Part shown: piece after piece, positions 9,026 to 17,718 of the stretch | Position numbering within the stretch: position 1 is the first letter of the stretch | Layout: each line of letters begins with the position of its first letter | Assembly (NCBI RefSeq): GCF_002837185.1 | Contig: NZ_KZ477987.1 | Span: 124,001 to 188,000, forward strand | Reading direction: 5' to 3' | Source: Pseudomonas fluorescens | GTDB taxonomy: Bacteria > Pseudomonadota > Gammaproteobacteria > Pseudomonadales > Pseudomonadaceae | DNA: 64,000 bases | Position numbers and translations under genes: made by a program | Notes under the pieces: model-generated | The model's database searches: none | The model's input: only the letters and a program-made list of their open reading frames with translations | What the model was told of the DNA's origin: nothing

Positions 9026-9981
9026 CGGCAGGCCATCACGGCGGCCTGCAATGCCGCCATGTCCTGGGGTGCGCTGAAGATCAGTTCGATACGCGAATCG
9101 CGGCGCCATTCGCTGGGCTGCCAGGCCAACCGGCTGTTATCCACAGCATTGGCGGATACCCACGCGTCACGGCTGTGGATAACCAGCTTGGCACGACGCC
9201 ATTCCAGACCTGTCAGCCACTGCTTCAACCGCTGCGGATCGAATTGCTGGCTCGGGTGCCAGCGCCAGCCGATGCTCCAGCCGTTCTCCTCGGCCTGGCT
9301 CAGGCAGATCGGCAGCGCGGGGTCGCTCCAGACCGTCTCTATGTGCGCCAAGCCTTTGGGGGCCACAAAGTTATCCACAGCCCCGCCTGCCTGTGCCGTC
9401 AAACCAGGTAACTGCTCAATGGGCAACCGCGCCTGACGCGTCCAATAAACCGCGTGGCCGGATAATTGCTGCTCAATGGCCTGGCGCTGCAGCGCATCCA
9501 GCGTCTCATCCTTGTTCAACACCAGCAGGCCGGCACTGGCCAGCGCCTCCTGCTGCGCCGGCGGCAAAGGTCTGCCCGCTGCCAGGGCCTGAGCGTCCAG
9601 CACCAGTACGCAGGGCTGAACCGCCAGTACGTCCTGCCATGGCGCCTGGCTCAGTTGTTTGAGTAACTGCGCCGGATGGCCCAGGCCCGAAGGCTCGATA
9701 AACAGCCGATCCGGCTTGGCCTTGCGCAACAACCGACCCAGGCCTACCTGGAACGGCGCACCATTCACACAACACAGGCAGCCACCCGCGACCTCGCCCA
9801 GGGCAATGCCATCCTCCTCTTGGGTGAGCAAGGCAGCGTCCAGGCCGATCTGCCCGAACTCGTTGATCAACACCGCCCAACGCTCGTTGGCCGGGCGCTG
9901 GGCAAGCAGGTGTTTGATCAGGCTGGTCTTGCCGGCGCCCAAGGGCCCGGCAATCACGTGGGTGGGAATATTCTGCAGCAT
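9019..9981 (-). CDS. COG0523 (CobW/YjiA-type) GTPase, putative metal chaperone
   Basis: 320 residues from ATG 9979-9981; four codons of alternative start lie upstream. G3E GTPase: Walker A GPLGAGKTSL near residue 12, GGCLCC metal-binding motif (GxCxCC) near residue 66, IEPSGLGHP switch region, NKDE as the NKxD guanine motif. C-terminal CobW_C domain. It is transcribed downstream of zigA and the DUF1826 gene in the zinc block, so a role in zinc allocation under starvation is likely, but metal and client are not known. Confidence 0.88.
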   Translation of the reverse strand: MLQNIPTHVIAGPLGAGKTSLIKHLLAQRPANERWAVLINEFGQIGLDAALLTQEEDGIALGEVAGGCLCCVNGAPFQVGLGRLLRKAKPDRLFIEPSGLGHPAQLLKQLSQAPWQDVLAVQPCVLVLDAQALAAGRPLPPAQQEALASAGLLVLNKDETLDALQRQAIEQQLSGHAVYWTRQARLPIEQLPGLTAQAGGAVDNFVAPKGLAHIETVWSDPALPICLSQAEENGWSIGWRWHPSQQFDPQRLKQWLTGLEWRRAKLVIHSRDAWVSANAVDNSRLAWQPSEWRRDSRIELIFSAPQDMAALQAAVMACRY

Positions 9982-10025
9982 GGAAGGCATCATTCAGGCC
10001 ATGTAGAGCGCTTGATCCTACGCGT

Positions 10026-10670
10026 TTATGCGAGCCAATCCAGCGTGAGAATCAAGCGACGCTCATTGGCCTTCAGGGCGGGCGAGCGGTGAATCAGGCC
10101 ATGGTGTTCATTGCCGTGCCATTTGGTGCCCTTGAGCAGCGCCACTTCACCGCAGTGGATGTGCTCGATGCGCTCGCTGGGTTCTGCGTCAGGCTGGCTC
10201 AACCGGCGGCGGTCCATGACGCCTTCGCGCAGCCACTGGCTGCCAACGCCGGCGTAGGTGGTGATCAGCCGCACAGGCACGTGGTCGACATGAAAACGCG
10301 GGCACATGGCCTTGTCCAGCAGGCGCAAACGCACGCCGATGCGCCTGGCGCCAAGCAGGCAGGCGAAGGCGCTGACCAGCCAGGAGACATCGGCGATAAA
10401 GCCATCATAACCTTCAAGATCACGGCAACCGGACGCCAGGCCCTGCAAATTCGGCGCGGTATCGTCGTCGCTCAACTCGATGACCAACGCTTCGGCCAGC
10501 GGCTCATCGAGCGCCACCAGCAACGCACCGAATTCGGCAATATGCAGCGGTAGTTGGCGCTGCCACAGCGCCAGGTTCACGCCATCTTCCAGGATGTCGG
10601 AGAGCGCCAGCGGGGTTTCCCCGCTGGTCTGGCGAATCACGGGGCGCAGGGGAATAACCGGGGCCAGCAT
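10026..10670 (-). CDS. DUF1826 family protein
   Basis: 214 residues. Ends with a His-containing C-terminal half (CPRFHVDHVPVRLITTY, GTKWHGNEHHGLIHRSP) that resembles an iron/2-oxoglutarate-type or cupin-like metal site; two HxD/HxH groups are visible. DUF1826 genes are regularly linked to Zur-controlled COG0523 GTPases. The start overlaps the stop of zigA (TGATG), so the two are translated together. Biochemical activity unknown. Confidence 0.82.
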   Translation of the reverse strand: MLAPVIPLRPVIRQTSGETPLALSDILEDGVNLALWQRQLPLHIAEFGALLVALDEPLAEALVIELSDDDTAPNLQGLASGCRDLEGYDGFIADVSWLVSAFACLLGARRIGVRLRLLDKAMCPRFHVDHVPVRLITTYAGVGSQWLREGVMDRRRLSQPDAEPSERIEHIHCGEVALLKGTKWHGNEHHGLIHRSPALKANERRLILTLDWLA

Positions 10671-11878
10671 CAGGCGGCTGCCTCCTCATACCAGGGGCCA
10701 AAGGGATCGACCCACTGACGCCAGCCTTCGACGCCCAGGGCCATTTCTTCGTCAGTGAGCAGGCACTGGTCGAGCTCGGCACGCATCTGCGCGAAATCGA
10801 TGTTCTGCCCGATAAACACCAGTTCCTGACGGCAATCGCCGGTGCTCGGCTGCCAGTTGCCCATGATTGCGGCAACACTTTCTTCGTCCTGCGGCCATTG
10901 GCTTTTCGGCACGAAGCGCCACCAGCGGCCAGCAAAACCATGGCGCATCAAACCACCGGCCTGGGACCAACTGCCGGCGTCCTGGTGTTTGCTGGCCAGC
11001 CAGAAGAAGCCTTTGGAACGCAACAGCTTGCCGTTCACCCAGGGGCGGTCGATGAAGTCAAAAAATCGCTGCGGGTGGAAGGGGCGGCGCGCACGGTAAG
11101 CGGTGGAGGCAATGCCATACTCTTGGGTTTCCGGCACGTGTTCGCCGCGCAACTCCTGCAACCAGCCCGGGGCCTGGGCGGCCCGTTCGAAATCAAAGCG
11201 ACCGGTGTTGAGGATTTTGTGCAGCGCCACCTCCCCCATCACCATCGGGATGATGTGCGCCTGGGCATTGAGCCGTTCGAGGATCGCCATCAGCTCTTGG
11301 CGCTCGTGACTGCCGATCAAGTCGATCTTGCTGATCAGTATCACGTCGGCGAACTCGATCTGTTCGATCAACAGGTCGGTGATCGAGCGCTCATCCTCTT
11401 CCCCCAGGGTTTCCCCGCGTGAGGCCAGGCTTTCTGCGGCTTGATAGTCGAGCAGGAAATTCATGCCGTCGACGACGGTGACCATGGTGTCCAGGCGTGC
11501 GATATCCGCCAGGCTTTGCCCGTCTTCATCGCGAAAGGTGAAGGTTTCAGCCACAGGCATCGGTTCGGAGATACCGGTGGATTCGATCAGCAGGTAATCG
11601 AACCGACCTTCCCTGGCGAGCTTGCCGACTTCTTCGAGCAAATCTTCACGCAAGGTGCAGCAGATGCAGCCATTGCTCATCTCAACCAGCTTTTCTTCGG
11701 CACGATTGAGAGTGACGTCGCGCTGGACCTCGCTGCCGTCGATGTTGATTTCGCTCATGTCGTTGACGATCACCGCCACGCGCAGGTGTTCGCGGTTGCG
11801 CAGTACGTGATTGAGCAGCGTGCTTTTACCGGCGCCGAGAAAGCCGGACAACACGGTAACAGGTAGACGATTGGGCAT
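10670..11878 (-). CDS. zigA: ZigA, zinc-starvation COG0523 GTPase
   Basis: 402 residues from ATG 11876-11878; an in-frame ATG ten codons upstream is less likely. Predicted zinc metallochaperone that helps zinc enzymes when zinc is scarce. Walker [11 protein letters not shown] near residue 12, CICC (GCICC) motif near residue 66, ESTGISEP switch, SKID guanine motif near residue 200, CobW_C domain after residue 280 with [10 protein letters not shown] perfect Zur-type palindrome lies 47 bases upstream (11925-11939). Synteny with P. aeruginosa PA5535 supports the name; the dksA2 gene found next to it there is absent from this locus. Confidence 0.92.
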   Translation of the reverse strand: MPNRLPVTVLSGFLGAGKSTLLNHVLRNREHLRVAVIVNDMSEINIDGSEVQRDVTLNRAEEKLVEMSNGCICCTLREDLLEEVGKLAREGRFDYLLIESTGISEPMPVAETFTFRDEDGQSLADIARLDTMVTVVDGMNFLLDYQAAESLASRGETLGEEDERSITDLLIEQIEFADVILISKIDLIGSHERQELMAILERLNAQAHIIPMVMGEVALHKILNTGRFDFERAAQAPGWLQELRGEHVPETQEYGIASTAYRARRPFHPQRFFDFIDRPWVNGKLLRSKGFFWLASKHQDAGSWSQAGGLMRHGFAGRWWRFVPKSQWPQDEESVAAIMGNWQPSTGDCRQELVFIGQNIDFAQMRAELDQCLLTDEEMALGVEGWRQWVDPFGPWYEEAAA

Positions 11879-11924
11879 CAGGTCGCTCTCATCAGGCTGC
11901 CCGGTCAAGCCAGGCTTTGTTTTA

Positions 11925-11939
11925 TGTTATAGTATAACA
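11925..11939. promoter_or_regulatory. Zur box (zigA / secreted-protein divergent promoter)
   Basis: TGTTATAGTATAACA is a perfect 7+1+7 palindrome matching the Pseudomonas Zur operator GTTATAnTATAAC. It lies 47 bases before zigA and 80 bases before the divergent gene at 12019, so it can repress both. Confidence 0.9.
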
Positions 11940-12018
11940 ATACAAACAAGCCAACCTTCCTTGCTCTGCGTGACGAAGGGCGAGAAGCTTGATCACCTCC
12001 CAACCCCAGAGAAACCCG

Positions 12019-12387
12019 ATGAAACGCCTTTGGTACATCCCGCTACTGGCAGCGGCGGGACCTGCCTGTGCCCAATCTCCAAGCCTGTCGGCCCACTGCA
12101 CGCGCAGCGCCAACCTGCTGGCCTGCGTAGACCCGCTGGGCAATGCCTACAGCGTGGCGACCGTGGGCAGCACCACGTATTTGCGCGGTGTCGAAGTGAT
12201 CGGTAAACGCTACTGGGCACAAACCAACAGCCGCTATGGGCAGCTGACGTTCTTTACCGGGTTGGCATCGGACGGTGAGGCGTGGGTCGGCTACACGCGG
12301 CGCGTGGGCTGGACCACGCTTAACCGCTTCTCCAGTTCCGGTGGAGCCAGCGCCACATTCACCTGCAGCCGAATCACCGGCTGTTAA
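12019..12387 (+). CDS. Small secreted protein of the zinc regulon, unknown function
   Basis: 122 residues from ATG 12019, beginning with a signal peptide (MKRLWYIPLLAAAGPACAQ). The mature part has two Cys pairs (HCTRSANLLACVD and TCSRITGC) and aromatic/Gly repeats (YSVATVGSTTYLRG, RYWAQTNSRYGQ), suggesting a small disulfide-bonded beta domain in the periplasm. I do not recognise a named family. Position matches the hypothetical gene beside amiA in P. aeruginosa (PA5537). Its promoter faces the Zur box at 11925. Its stop codon overlaps the convergent amidase stop by four bases. Confidence 0.75.
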   Translation: MKRLWYIPLLAAAGPACAQSPSLSAHCTRSANLLACVDPLGNAYSVATVGSTTYLRGVEVIGKRYWAQTNSRYGQLTFFTGLASDGEAWVGYTRRVGWTTLNRFSSSGGASATFTCSRITGC

Positions 12388-13595
12388 ACCTGGCCTTTCT
12401 TCTGCTCCTGCACCCACGCCATGTAGCTGTTCATCGGCGGGTTTTTCTCGAAGTATTTTTTCAGACCGTCGAACAGGCCATCGGCAACCGCCTGTTGATG
12501 GCGCGCCGTCACCAGCCGCTGGGCGTCCTGGGTGTTGGAGATAAAGCCGGTCTCGACCAGGATCGACGGCACGTCCGGTGATTTGAGTACCGCAAAGCCG
12601 GCCTGCTCCACGCGCTTCTGGTGCAGGCTGGTGATGTTTTGCAGGCTACCCAGCACCGAGCTACCCAGTTGCAGGCTGGAGGCGATGGTCGCGTTCATCG
12701 ACATGTCGAGAATCACCCCCGCCAGCATCGGGTCCTTGTCCTTGAGGTTGAGTAACGTCGTGGCGCCCAGCAGGTCAGCACCGTTTTCGCGTTGCGCCAT
12801 GAAGCGTGCGGTCGCCGAGGTGGCGCCGCCTTCAGACAGCGCATACACCGAGGCGCCCGAGGCGGTAAGCCGAGGTGCGGCGTCGGCATGCACGGAGATG
12901 AACATATCGGCTTTGTGCTGACGGGCGATGTCCACGCGCTTGCGCAAAGGCACGAAGAAGTCATCGTTGCGCACCAGCTTCACGTCGAACCCCTTCTCGC
13001 GCTTCAAGCGTCTGGCCAGCAACTGAGCGATCGACAGCACCACATCTTTCTCACGCTGGCCTTTGGAGCCGATGGCCCCGGGATCCTTGCCGCCGTGACC
13101 CGGATCGACCACCACGATGATGTCGCGCCGGGGATGTGTTTTATCCACCGGCGCGATCAAGGGCGCAGGCTCGGCGGCGATTTGACGAGGCGCCAGTGTG
13201 GCGCGGGTCAGGTCGAGCACCAGGCGATGGCCCTGGCCCTCCTGGGGTGGCAACAGGAAACTGTTGAGCTGCATCGGCGCAGCCAGGTCCAGCACGATAC
13301 GGGTGTCGTTCTGGCCGAAATGCCCGGAGCGGATCGAGGTAATTCCGCTGTTCTTCAGCGCCAACTGGGAGAAGTCACCGCTGAGCCCCGCGCCGCTCAG
13401 GTCGATGATCAAGCGCTCAGGGGCGGTCAGTGAAAATGTCTTGTATTGCACCGGGCCGCTGAGGTCGAAGACCAGCCGCAGCTTATCGGCGGAACGCCAC
13501 AGGCGCGCATTGCGGATCTGCGTGGCGTAAGCCCCCAGCGGCAAGGCGAACAGGGGGCTGAGCAGCAGCAGGTTGAGGAGCTGACGTCTGTGCAT
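12384..13595 (-). CDS. amiA: N-acetylmuramoyl-L-alanine amidase, AMIN + Amidase_3
   Basis: 403 residues. Zinc amidase that cuts the amide between MurNAc and the stem peptide in the periplasm during cell separation. Order: signal peptide (1-24), AMIN domain for septal targeting (about 25-145), Amidase_3 (about 165-385). Zinc ligands are visible: DPGHGGKDPG, the Glu in GQREKDVV, SVHADA; catalytic Glu in LVETGFIS. A Zur box 83 bases upstream, shared with folE2, indicates that this is the zinc-starvation paralogue (compare PA5538). Confidence 0.9.
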   Translation of the reverse strand: MHRRQLLNLLLLSPLFALPLGAYATQIRNARLWRSADKLRLVFDLSGPVQYKTFSLTAPERLIIDLSGAGLSGDFSQLALKNSGITSIRSGHFGQNDTRIVLDLAAPMQLNSFLLPPQEGQGHRLVLDLTRATLAPRQIAAEPAPLIAPVDKTHPRRDIIVVVDPGHGGKDPGAIGSKGQREKDVVLSIAQLLARRLKREKGFDVKLVRNDDFFVPLRKRVDIARQHKADMFISVHADAAPRLTASGASVYALSEGGATSATARFMAQRENGADLLGATTLLNLKDKDPMLAGVILDMSMNATIASSLQLGSSVLGSLQNITSLHQKRVEQAGFAVLKSPDVPSILVETGFISNTQDAQRLVTARHQQAVADGLFDGLKKYFEKNPPMNSYMAWVQEQKKGQV

Positions 13596-13677
13596 GACCG
13601 ATACCGCGAATAAGGGAGCGTCCCTGCTCGACGTGACTGAAGAAAGGCTGGAGCAGAAAATTCATCGTGAACTTCAT

Positions 13678-13692
13678 TGTTATACTATAACA
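13678..13692. promoter_or_regulatory. Zur box (amiA / folE2 divergent promoter)
   Basis: TGTTATACTATAACA, the exact reverse complement of the box at 11925-11939. It lies 83 bases before amiA and 32 bases before folE2, so it controls both directions. Confidence 0.92.
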
Positions 13693-13723
13693 TGTCAAAT
13701 TATTACCAACGATGGACCTGCTT

Positions 13724-14614
13724 ATGAATGCGCTGACTCTGCCGGATATCGCCGCGCAGGCTTCACGCCAAGCCTTGCCCCTCGACTGGGTGGGCATGTG
13801 CGGCGTTGCCTTGCCTGTCCTGTTCGATGGCCAACGCCTGGCCGCCACTGCCGATGCGGGTGTGAGCCTGGACGATGGCTCGGCCCGTGGCATTCATATG
13901 TCACGCTTGTACCTGGCGCTGGAGATGTTCGACCAACAGCCGCTTACGCCTGCACTTCTGCGTAATGTACTGCAGCGTTTTCTCGACACACATGAAGATT
14001 TATCTAATAACGCCTACCTGCGTATTCACACCGAGTTGCTGTTAAAACGCCCTGCCCTGGTCAGCCCTTTGGATGGTTGGAAGCGCTACCCGGTCAGCCT
14101 CGAGGCGCGTCTGGAAAACCAGATGTTCCACGTGGAACTAAAAATTGACGTGACTTACTCCTCAACCTGCCCATGCTCCGCCGCCCTCGCCAGGCAGTTG
14201 ATTCAGCAGCAATTTCTGAATGATTTTGCCAACGCGCCATTGCAGCACGCAGACGTGTTGACCTGGCTCGGCAGCGCCAACGGCGTCGTCGCCACACCCC
14301 ACAGCCAGCGCAGCAGCGCGCAGTTGCACGTGCACCTGCAAGGCAACCAGTTGCCAATCGTTGACTTGATCGACAGGGCCGAAGCAGCCCTCGGCACCGC
14401 CGTGCAAACCGCGGTAAAACGTGCCGATGAGCAAGCCTTCGCCCTGGCCAATGGGCAGAACCTGATGTTCTGCGAGGACGCCGCTCGCCGCCTTAACCTC
14501 GCCTTGAAACGCTCGGATGCGGTCAAAGCCTTCCACCTCAAAGTGGTCCACGCCGAAAGCCTGCACGCGCACGATGCCGTGGCTGAAAGCCGCTGGACGA
14601 GACCTTCCACATGA
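13724..14614 (+). CDS. folE2: GTP cyclohydrolase IB (FolE2), zinc-independent
   Basis: 296 residues from ATG 13724 (MNALTLPDIAAQ, the usual start); an ATG four codons upstream is in frame. Opens GTP to dihydroneopterin triphosphate for folate synthesis and can use metals other than zinc, so it replaces zinc-dependent FolE1 in starvation. The family signature TYSSTCPCSAALARQ carries the metal-binding Cys; the C-terminal end has VHAESLHAHDAVA. First gene of a five-gene Zur-controlled operon; its stop overlaps the next start (ATGA). Confidence 0.94.
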   Translation: MNALTLPDIAAQASRQALPLDWVGMCGVALPVLFDGQRLAATADAGVSLDDGSARGIHMSRLYLALEMFDQQPLTPALLRNVLQRFLDTHEDLSNNAYLRIHTELLLKRPALVSPLDGWKRYPVSLEARLENQMFHVELKIDVTYSSTCPCSAALARQLIQQQFLNDFANAPLQHADVLTWLGSANGVVATPHSQRSSAQLHVHLQGNQLPIVDLIDRAEAALGTAVQTAVKRADEQAFALANGQNLMFCEDAARRLNLALKRSDAVKAFHLKVVHAESLHAHDAVAESRWTRPST

Positions 14615-15279
14615 TCACCTGCAATGCGTTGCGCTGGGGCGCTCCGGGCCAACCGCTCACCCCCGCCGTGGATTTCACCCTGGAAAAAGGCAGCCTCACC
14701 GGCGTCATCGGCCCCAATGGCTGTGGCAAAAGCAGCCTGCTCAAGGTTATCGCCGGCTTGCAGAAGCCGCTGGCAGGAAAGGTCAGCGTCGATGTTCCAC
14801 GGCGCGGCGGCCTGGCCTTTCTGCCCCAGCAGCAACACTTGGACCGACAGTTCCCCATCAGCCTGCAAGAACTGGTCGCCGCCGGACTGTGGGGCACTCG
14901 GCTCACGCCACCGCAACGCAGCGAGCGCCTGCAGGCCTTGCTGGAAGACTGGTGCCTCAGCGGCCTGGAGCAACGCCCGTTGATGGCCCTGTCCGGCGGG
15001 CAACTGCAACGCGCACTGCTCGCCCGGATGAGCCTGACCGACTCGCCGGTGTTGCTGCTCGACGAACCCCACGCCGCCCTCGATGAGGAAGGCCAGGCGC
15101 TGTGCTGGAAACACATCCACGCCTGGCATGACGAGGGCCGCACGCTGATGGTGGTCTGTCATGACCTGGCGTCGGTGCGCCATCACACTCAGAACGTGCT
15201 GCACATCAAAAGCACAGGCTGCACGCTGGGCCCGAGTAAAGAGCTGATTCGCCCACAACCGCAATTGCAGGTGGCCTGA
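14611..15279 (+). CDS. Metal (zinc-type) ABC transporter, ATP-binding subunit
   Basis: 222 residues. Powers uptake of zinc or a related metal. Walker A GPNGCGKSSL near residue 38, signature LSGGQLQRALLAR near residue 128, Walker B VLLLDEPHAALD, switch His in VVCHDLA. Short for the family but complete. It is the second gene of the folE2 operon and overlaps both neighbours by 4 bases (ATGA) and 1 base (TGATG). It is distinct from the housekeeping znuC, which in pseudomonads is at another locus. Confidence 0.9.
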   Translation: MITCNALRWGAPGQPLTPAVDFTLEKGSLTGVIGPNGCGKSSLLKVIAGLQKPLAGKVSVDVPRRGGLAFLPQQQHLDRQFPISLQELVAAGLWGTRLTPPQRSERLQALLEDWCLSGLEQRPLMALSGGQLQRALLARMSLTDSPVLLLDEPHAALDEEGQALCWKHIHAWHDEGRTLMVVCHDLASVRHHTQNVLHIKSTGCTLGPSKELIRPQPQLQVA

Positions 15280-16145
15280 TGCAGTTTGCCGCCCACTTGT
15301 GGATGCCCTTTGTCGATTTCGTGTTCATGCGCCGCGCGCTGATCGGGGGGCTGGTGCTGGCCTGCAGCACGGCGCCGCTGGGGGTGTTCCTGATCCTGCG
15401 GCGCATGAGCCTGATCGGTGATGCGGTGGCCCATGGCATTCTGCCCGGCGCCGCCCTGGGCTTCTGGTTCGCCGGGCTGAGCCTGCCCGCGCTGACCATC
15501 GGCGGCCTCGGCGCAGGGCTGAGCATGGCGGGGTTATCCGCATGGATCACACGCCGCACCGGCCTGCGTGAAGACGCCAGCCTCGCTGCCATCTACCCCA
15601 TCTCCCTCGCCGCCGGGGTGTTGATCCTTGGCATCGCCGGCAAGCGCCTGGACCTGTTGCACCTGCTGTTCGGCTCCGCGTTGGCCGTGGATGAAACCAC
15701 CCTCACCGGCATGCTGTGGGTGACCGGCTTCAGCCTGATTGCCATGGCGCTGATCTATAAACCGCTGCTGCTCGACACACTCGACCCGCTGTTCCTGCAA
15801 ACCGTCAGCCGCCTCGGCCCGCTCGCCCACGGGCTGTTCCTGACCCTGGTAGTGCTGAACCTGGTAATCGGTTTCCAGGCCATCGGCGCCTTGATGGTGG
15901 TGGGTTTGATGATGCTGCCGGCCATCGCCTCACGCTTCTGGAGCCGGCGCCTGCCGGTGCTGATCGCGGTATCGGCAGTGCTGGGATGCCTGTCGGTATG
16001 GCTGGGTCTGCTGTTGTCGTTCTATTACTCACTGCCCAGCGGCCCGGCCATCGTGCTGGTGGCGGGCGGCGGGTATTTGCTGTCCGTGGTCTTCGGTCCG
16101 GTGCACGGCTTACTGCGCCGCCCGCCCTTGCTGTCATCCCAATGA
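15279..16145 (+). CDS. Metal ABC transporter, permease subunit
   Basis: 288 residues, eight to nine hydrophobic helices, ABC-3 (ZnuB/MntB) family. The cytoplasmic loop ILRRMSLIGDAVAHGILPGAALGF near residues 48-72 and IGALMVVGLMMLPAIASRF near residue 205 are family hallmarks. Forms the inner-membrane channel with the ATPase encoded just upstream. Translation is coupled to that gene. Confidence 0.9.
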   Translation: MQFAAHLWMPFVDFVFMRRALIGGLVLACSTAPLGVFLILRRMSLIGDAVAHGILPGAALGFWFAGLSLPALTIGGLGAGLSMAGLSAWITRRTGLREDASLAAIYPISLAAGVLILGIAGKRLDLLHLLFGSALAVDETTLTGMLWVTGFSLIAMALIYKPLLLDTLDPLFLQTVSRLGPLAHGLFLTLVVLNLVIGFQAIGALMVVGLMMLPAIASRFWSRRLPVLIAVSAVLGCLSVWLGLLLSFYYSLPSGPAIVLVAGGGYLLSVVFGPVHGLLRRPPLLSSQ

Positions 16146-16156
16146 GGTGTTTTCCA

Positions 16157-17035
16157 ATGCGCGCTTTACTCGTGCTGTTCAGTCTGCTGTTGCCGCTCTC
16201 GATGGCCCAGGCCGCCGACAAACTCCAGGTGGTCACCAGTTTCAGTATCCTGGATGACATCACCCATCAGATTGGTGGCGATCACATCCAGATCAGCAAC
16301 ATGGTCGGCCCGGACGCCGACGCCCACACCTACGAACCCTCGCCGGACGATGCCAAGGCGCTGCTCAAGGCCACGCTCATCATCAAGAACGGCCTGGGCT
16401 TCGAGCCATGGTTGGACCGCCTGGTGACCAGCACCGAAACCAGGGCCACGGTGGTCACCGCCAGCAAGGGCGTGATCTCCCACACCATGGACGAGGACGG
16501 CGAGACCATCCCCGACCCGCACGCCTGGCACAACCTGGCCAATGCCGAGATCTACGTCAACAACATCACCAAGGCGCTGGTTGCCGCCGACCCTGCCAAC
16601 AAGGCGGACTACCTGCGCAACAGCCAGGCCTACCTGAAAGACATCCACCGCCTGCTGGCCGAAGCCAAGGCCAGGTTCGGCGCACTGCCTGCCGGTAACC
16701 GCCGTATCGTGACCTCCCATGACGCCTTTGGTTACCTGGGCCAGGCCTATGGCATCCAGTTCCTCGCGCCCCAAGGCCTGTCCACCGAGCGCGAACCGTC
16801 GGCCGCCGAAGTGGCCGCGTTGATCACCCAGATCCGCAAGGACAAGGTCAAGGCCGTGTTCATCGAAAACATCAAGGACTCACGCCTGCTCAAGCAAATC
16901 GCCGACGAAAGCGGCGCGCAGATCGGCGGCACGCTGTACTCCGATGCTCTGGCCGCAGAAGGTCCGGCCAGTACCTTTACCGGGCTGTTCGAGTACAACC
17001 TCAACACCTTGTGCGCCGCGCTGGGCAAACCATGA
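16157..17035 (+). CDS. Metal ABC transporter, periplasmic binding protein (cluster A-I)
   Basis: 292 residues from ATG 16157 with GAGGTG seven bases upstream. Signal peptide ends at MAQAA. Metal ligands expected for the ZnuA/TroA family are present: His in DADAHTYEP (near 54), His in DPHAWHN (near 120), His in TSHDAFGYL (near 188), and an acidic residue in the C-lobe (YSDALA). There is no long His-rich loop as in ZnuA, so it resembles AztC/MntC-like members. Overlaps the next gene by ATGA. Zinc is inferred from the Zur box, not proven. Confidence 0.88.
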   Translation: MRALLVLFSLLLPLSMAQAADKLQVVTSFSILDDITHQIGGDHIQISNMVGPDADAHTYEPSPDDAKALLKATLIIKNGLGFEPWLDRLVTSTETRATVVTASKGVISHTMDEDGETIPDPHAWHNLANAEIYVNNITKALVAADPANKADYLRNSQAYLKDIHRLLAEAKARFGALPAGNRRIVTSHDAFGYLGQAYGIQFLAPQGLSTEREPSAAEVAALITQIRKDKVKAVFIENIKDSRLLKQIADESGAQIGGTLYSDALAAEGPASTFTGLFEYNLNTLCAALGKP

Positions 17036-17592
17036 TTCGCAAGAACCCTTCCGGCGATCTGCCGGTGATAGCCGAATCGGCCTACGTCGACAAAACCGCG
17101 ATCATCTGCGGCAAGGTCATCATCGGCGAAAACGTGTTTGTCGGTCCCTACGCCGTGATCCGCGCCGACGAAGTCGACGCCAGCGGCGCCATGGACCCGA
17201 TCACCATCGGTGCCAATTCCAATATCCAGGACGGTGTAGTGATCCACTCCAAGTCCGGTGCCGCCGTGACCATCGGCGAGTTCACCTCGATTGCACACCG
17301 CTCCATCGTCCACGGCCCCTGCACCGTCGGCGACCGCGTGTTCATCGGGTTCAACAGCGTACTGTTCAACTGCGCCGTGGGCGACGGCTGCGTGGTGCGG
17401 CACAACTCGGTGGTGGACGGGCGCGACCTGCCCGCGGCCTTCTACGTACCCTCCACCACCCGCATCGGGCCCACTACCGACTTGTCGCAATTCCCGCCAG
17501 TGAGCGTCAGCGCTTCGGAGTTTTCTGAAGACGTGGCGCGCACCAATGTCGACCTGGTGCGCGGTTACAAAGCCCTGCAAAACGAGTTCTGA
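17032..17592 (+). CDS. Gamma-class carbonic anhydrase-like hexapeptide-repeat protein
   Basis: 186 residues from ATG 17032. Left-handed beta-helix built of hexapeptide repeats (IICGKVIIGENVFVGPYAVIRADE...). The metal His residues of gamma-CAs are visible in DGVVIHSK, AHRSIVHG, and VVRHNSVV. Predicted to hydrate CO2, probably with iron or cobalt and so spared from zinc need, which fits its place as last intact gene of the Zur operon (PA5540 position). Confidence 0.87.
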   Translation: MIRKNPSGDLPVIAESAYVDKTAIICGKVIIGENVFVGPYAVIRADEVDASGAMDPITIGANSNIQDGVVIHSKSGAAVTIGEFTSIAHRSIVHGPCTVGDRVFIGFNSVLFNCAVGDGCVVRHNSVVDGRDLPAAFYVPSTTRIGPTTDLSQFPPVSVSASEFSEDVARTNVDLVRGYKALQNEF

Positions 17593-17595
17593 CGC

Positions 17596-17718
17596 ATGAG
17601 CGGCCTGATGATCCTAAATGGACGGCGGGTCAATGAAGGCCAGACCCTGCCCCTGCATTTTCAGGGTCAAGCGCGAGGTTTGACGGTGCCGCAATCGTTA
17701 CCCAGCCACTGGGCGTGA
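17596..17718 (+). pseudogene. Remnant of a dihydroorotase (pyrC2/pyrQ-like) start
   Basis: An ATG three bases after the gamma-CA stop opens a 40-codon frame whose first 15 residues (MSGLMILNGRRVNEG) resemble the start of dihydroorotases (xLLIRNxxxVNEG); the rest is unrelated and runs into the convergent DUF3617 gene. In P. aeruginosa the gene after gamma-CA in this block is a dihydroorotase (PA5541). I infer that this strain lost nearly all of that gene with a breakpoint near 17,645-17,665. Confidence 0.45.
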
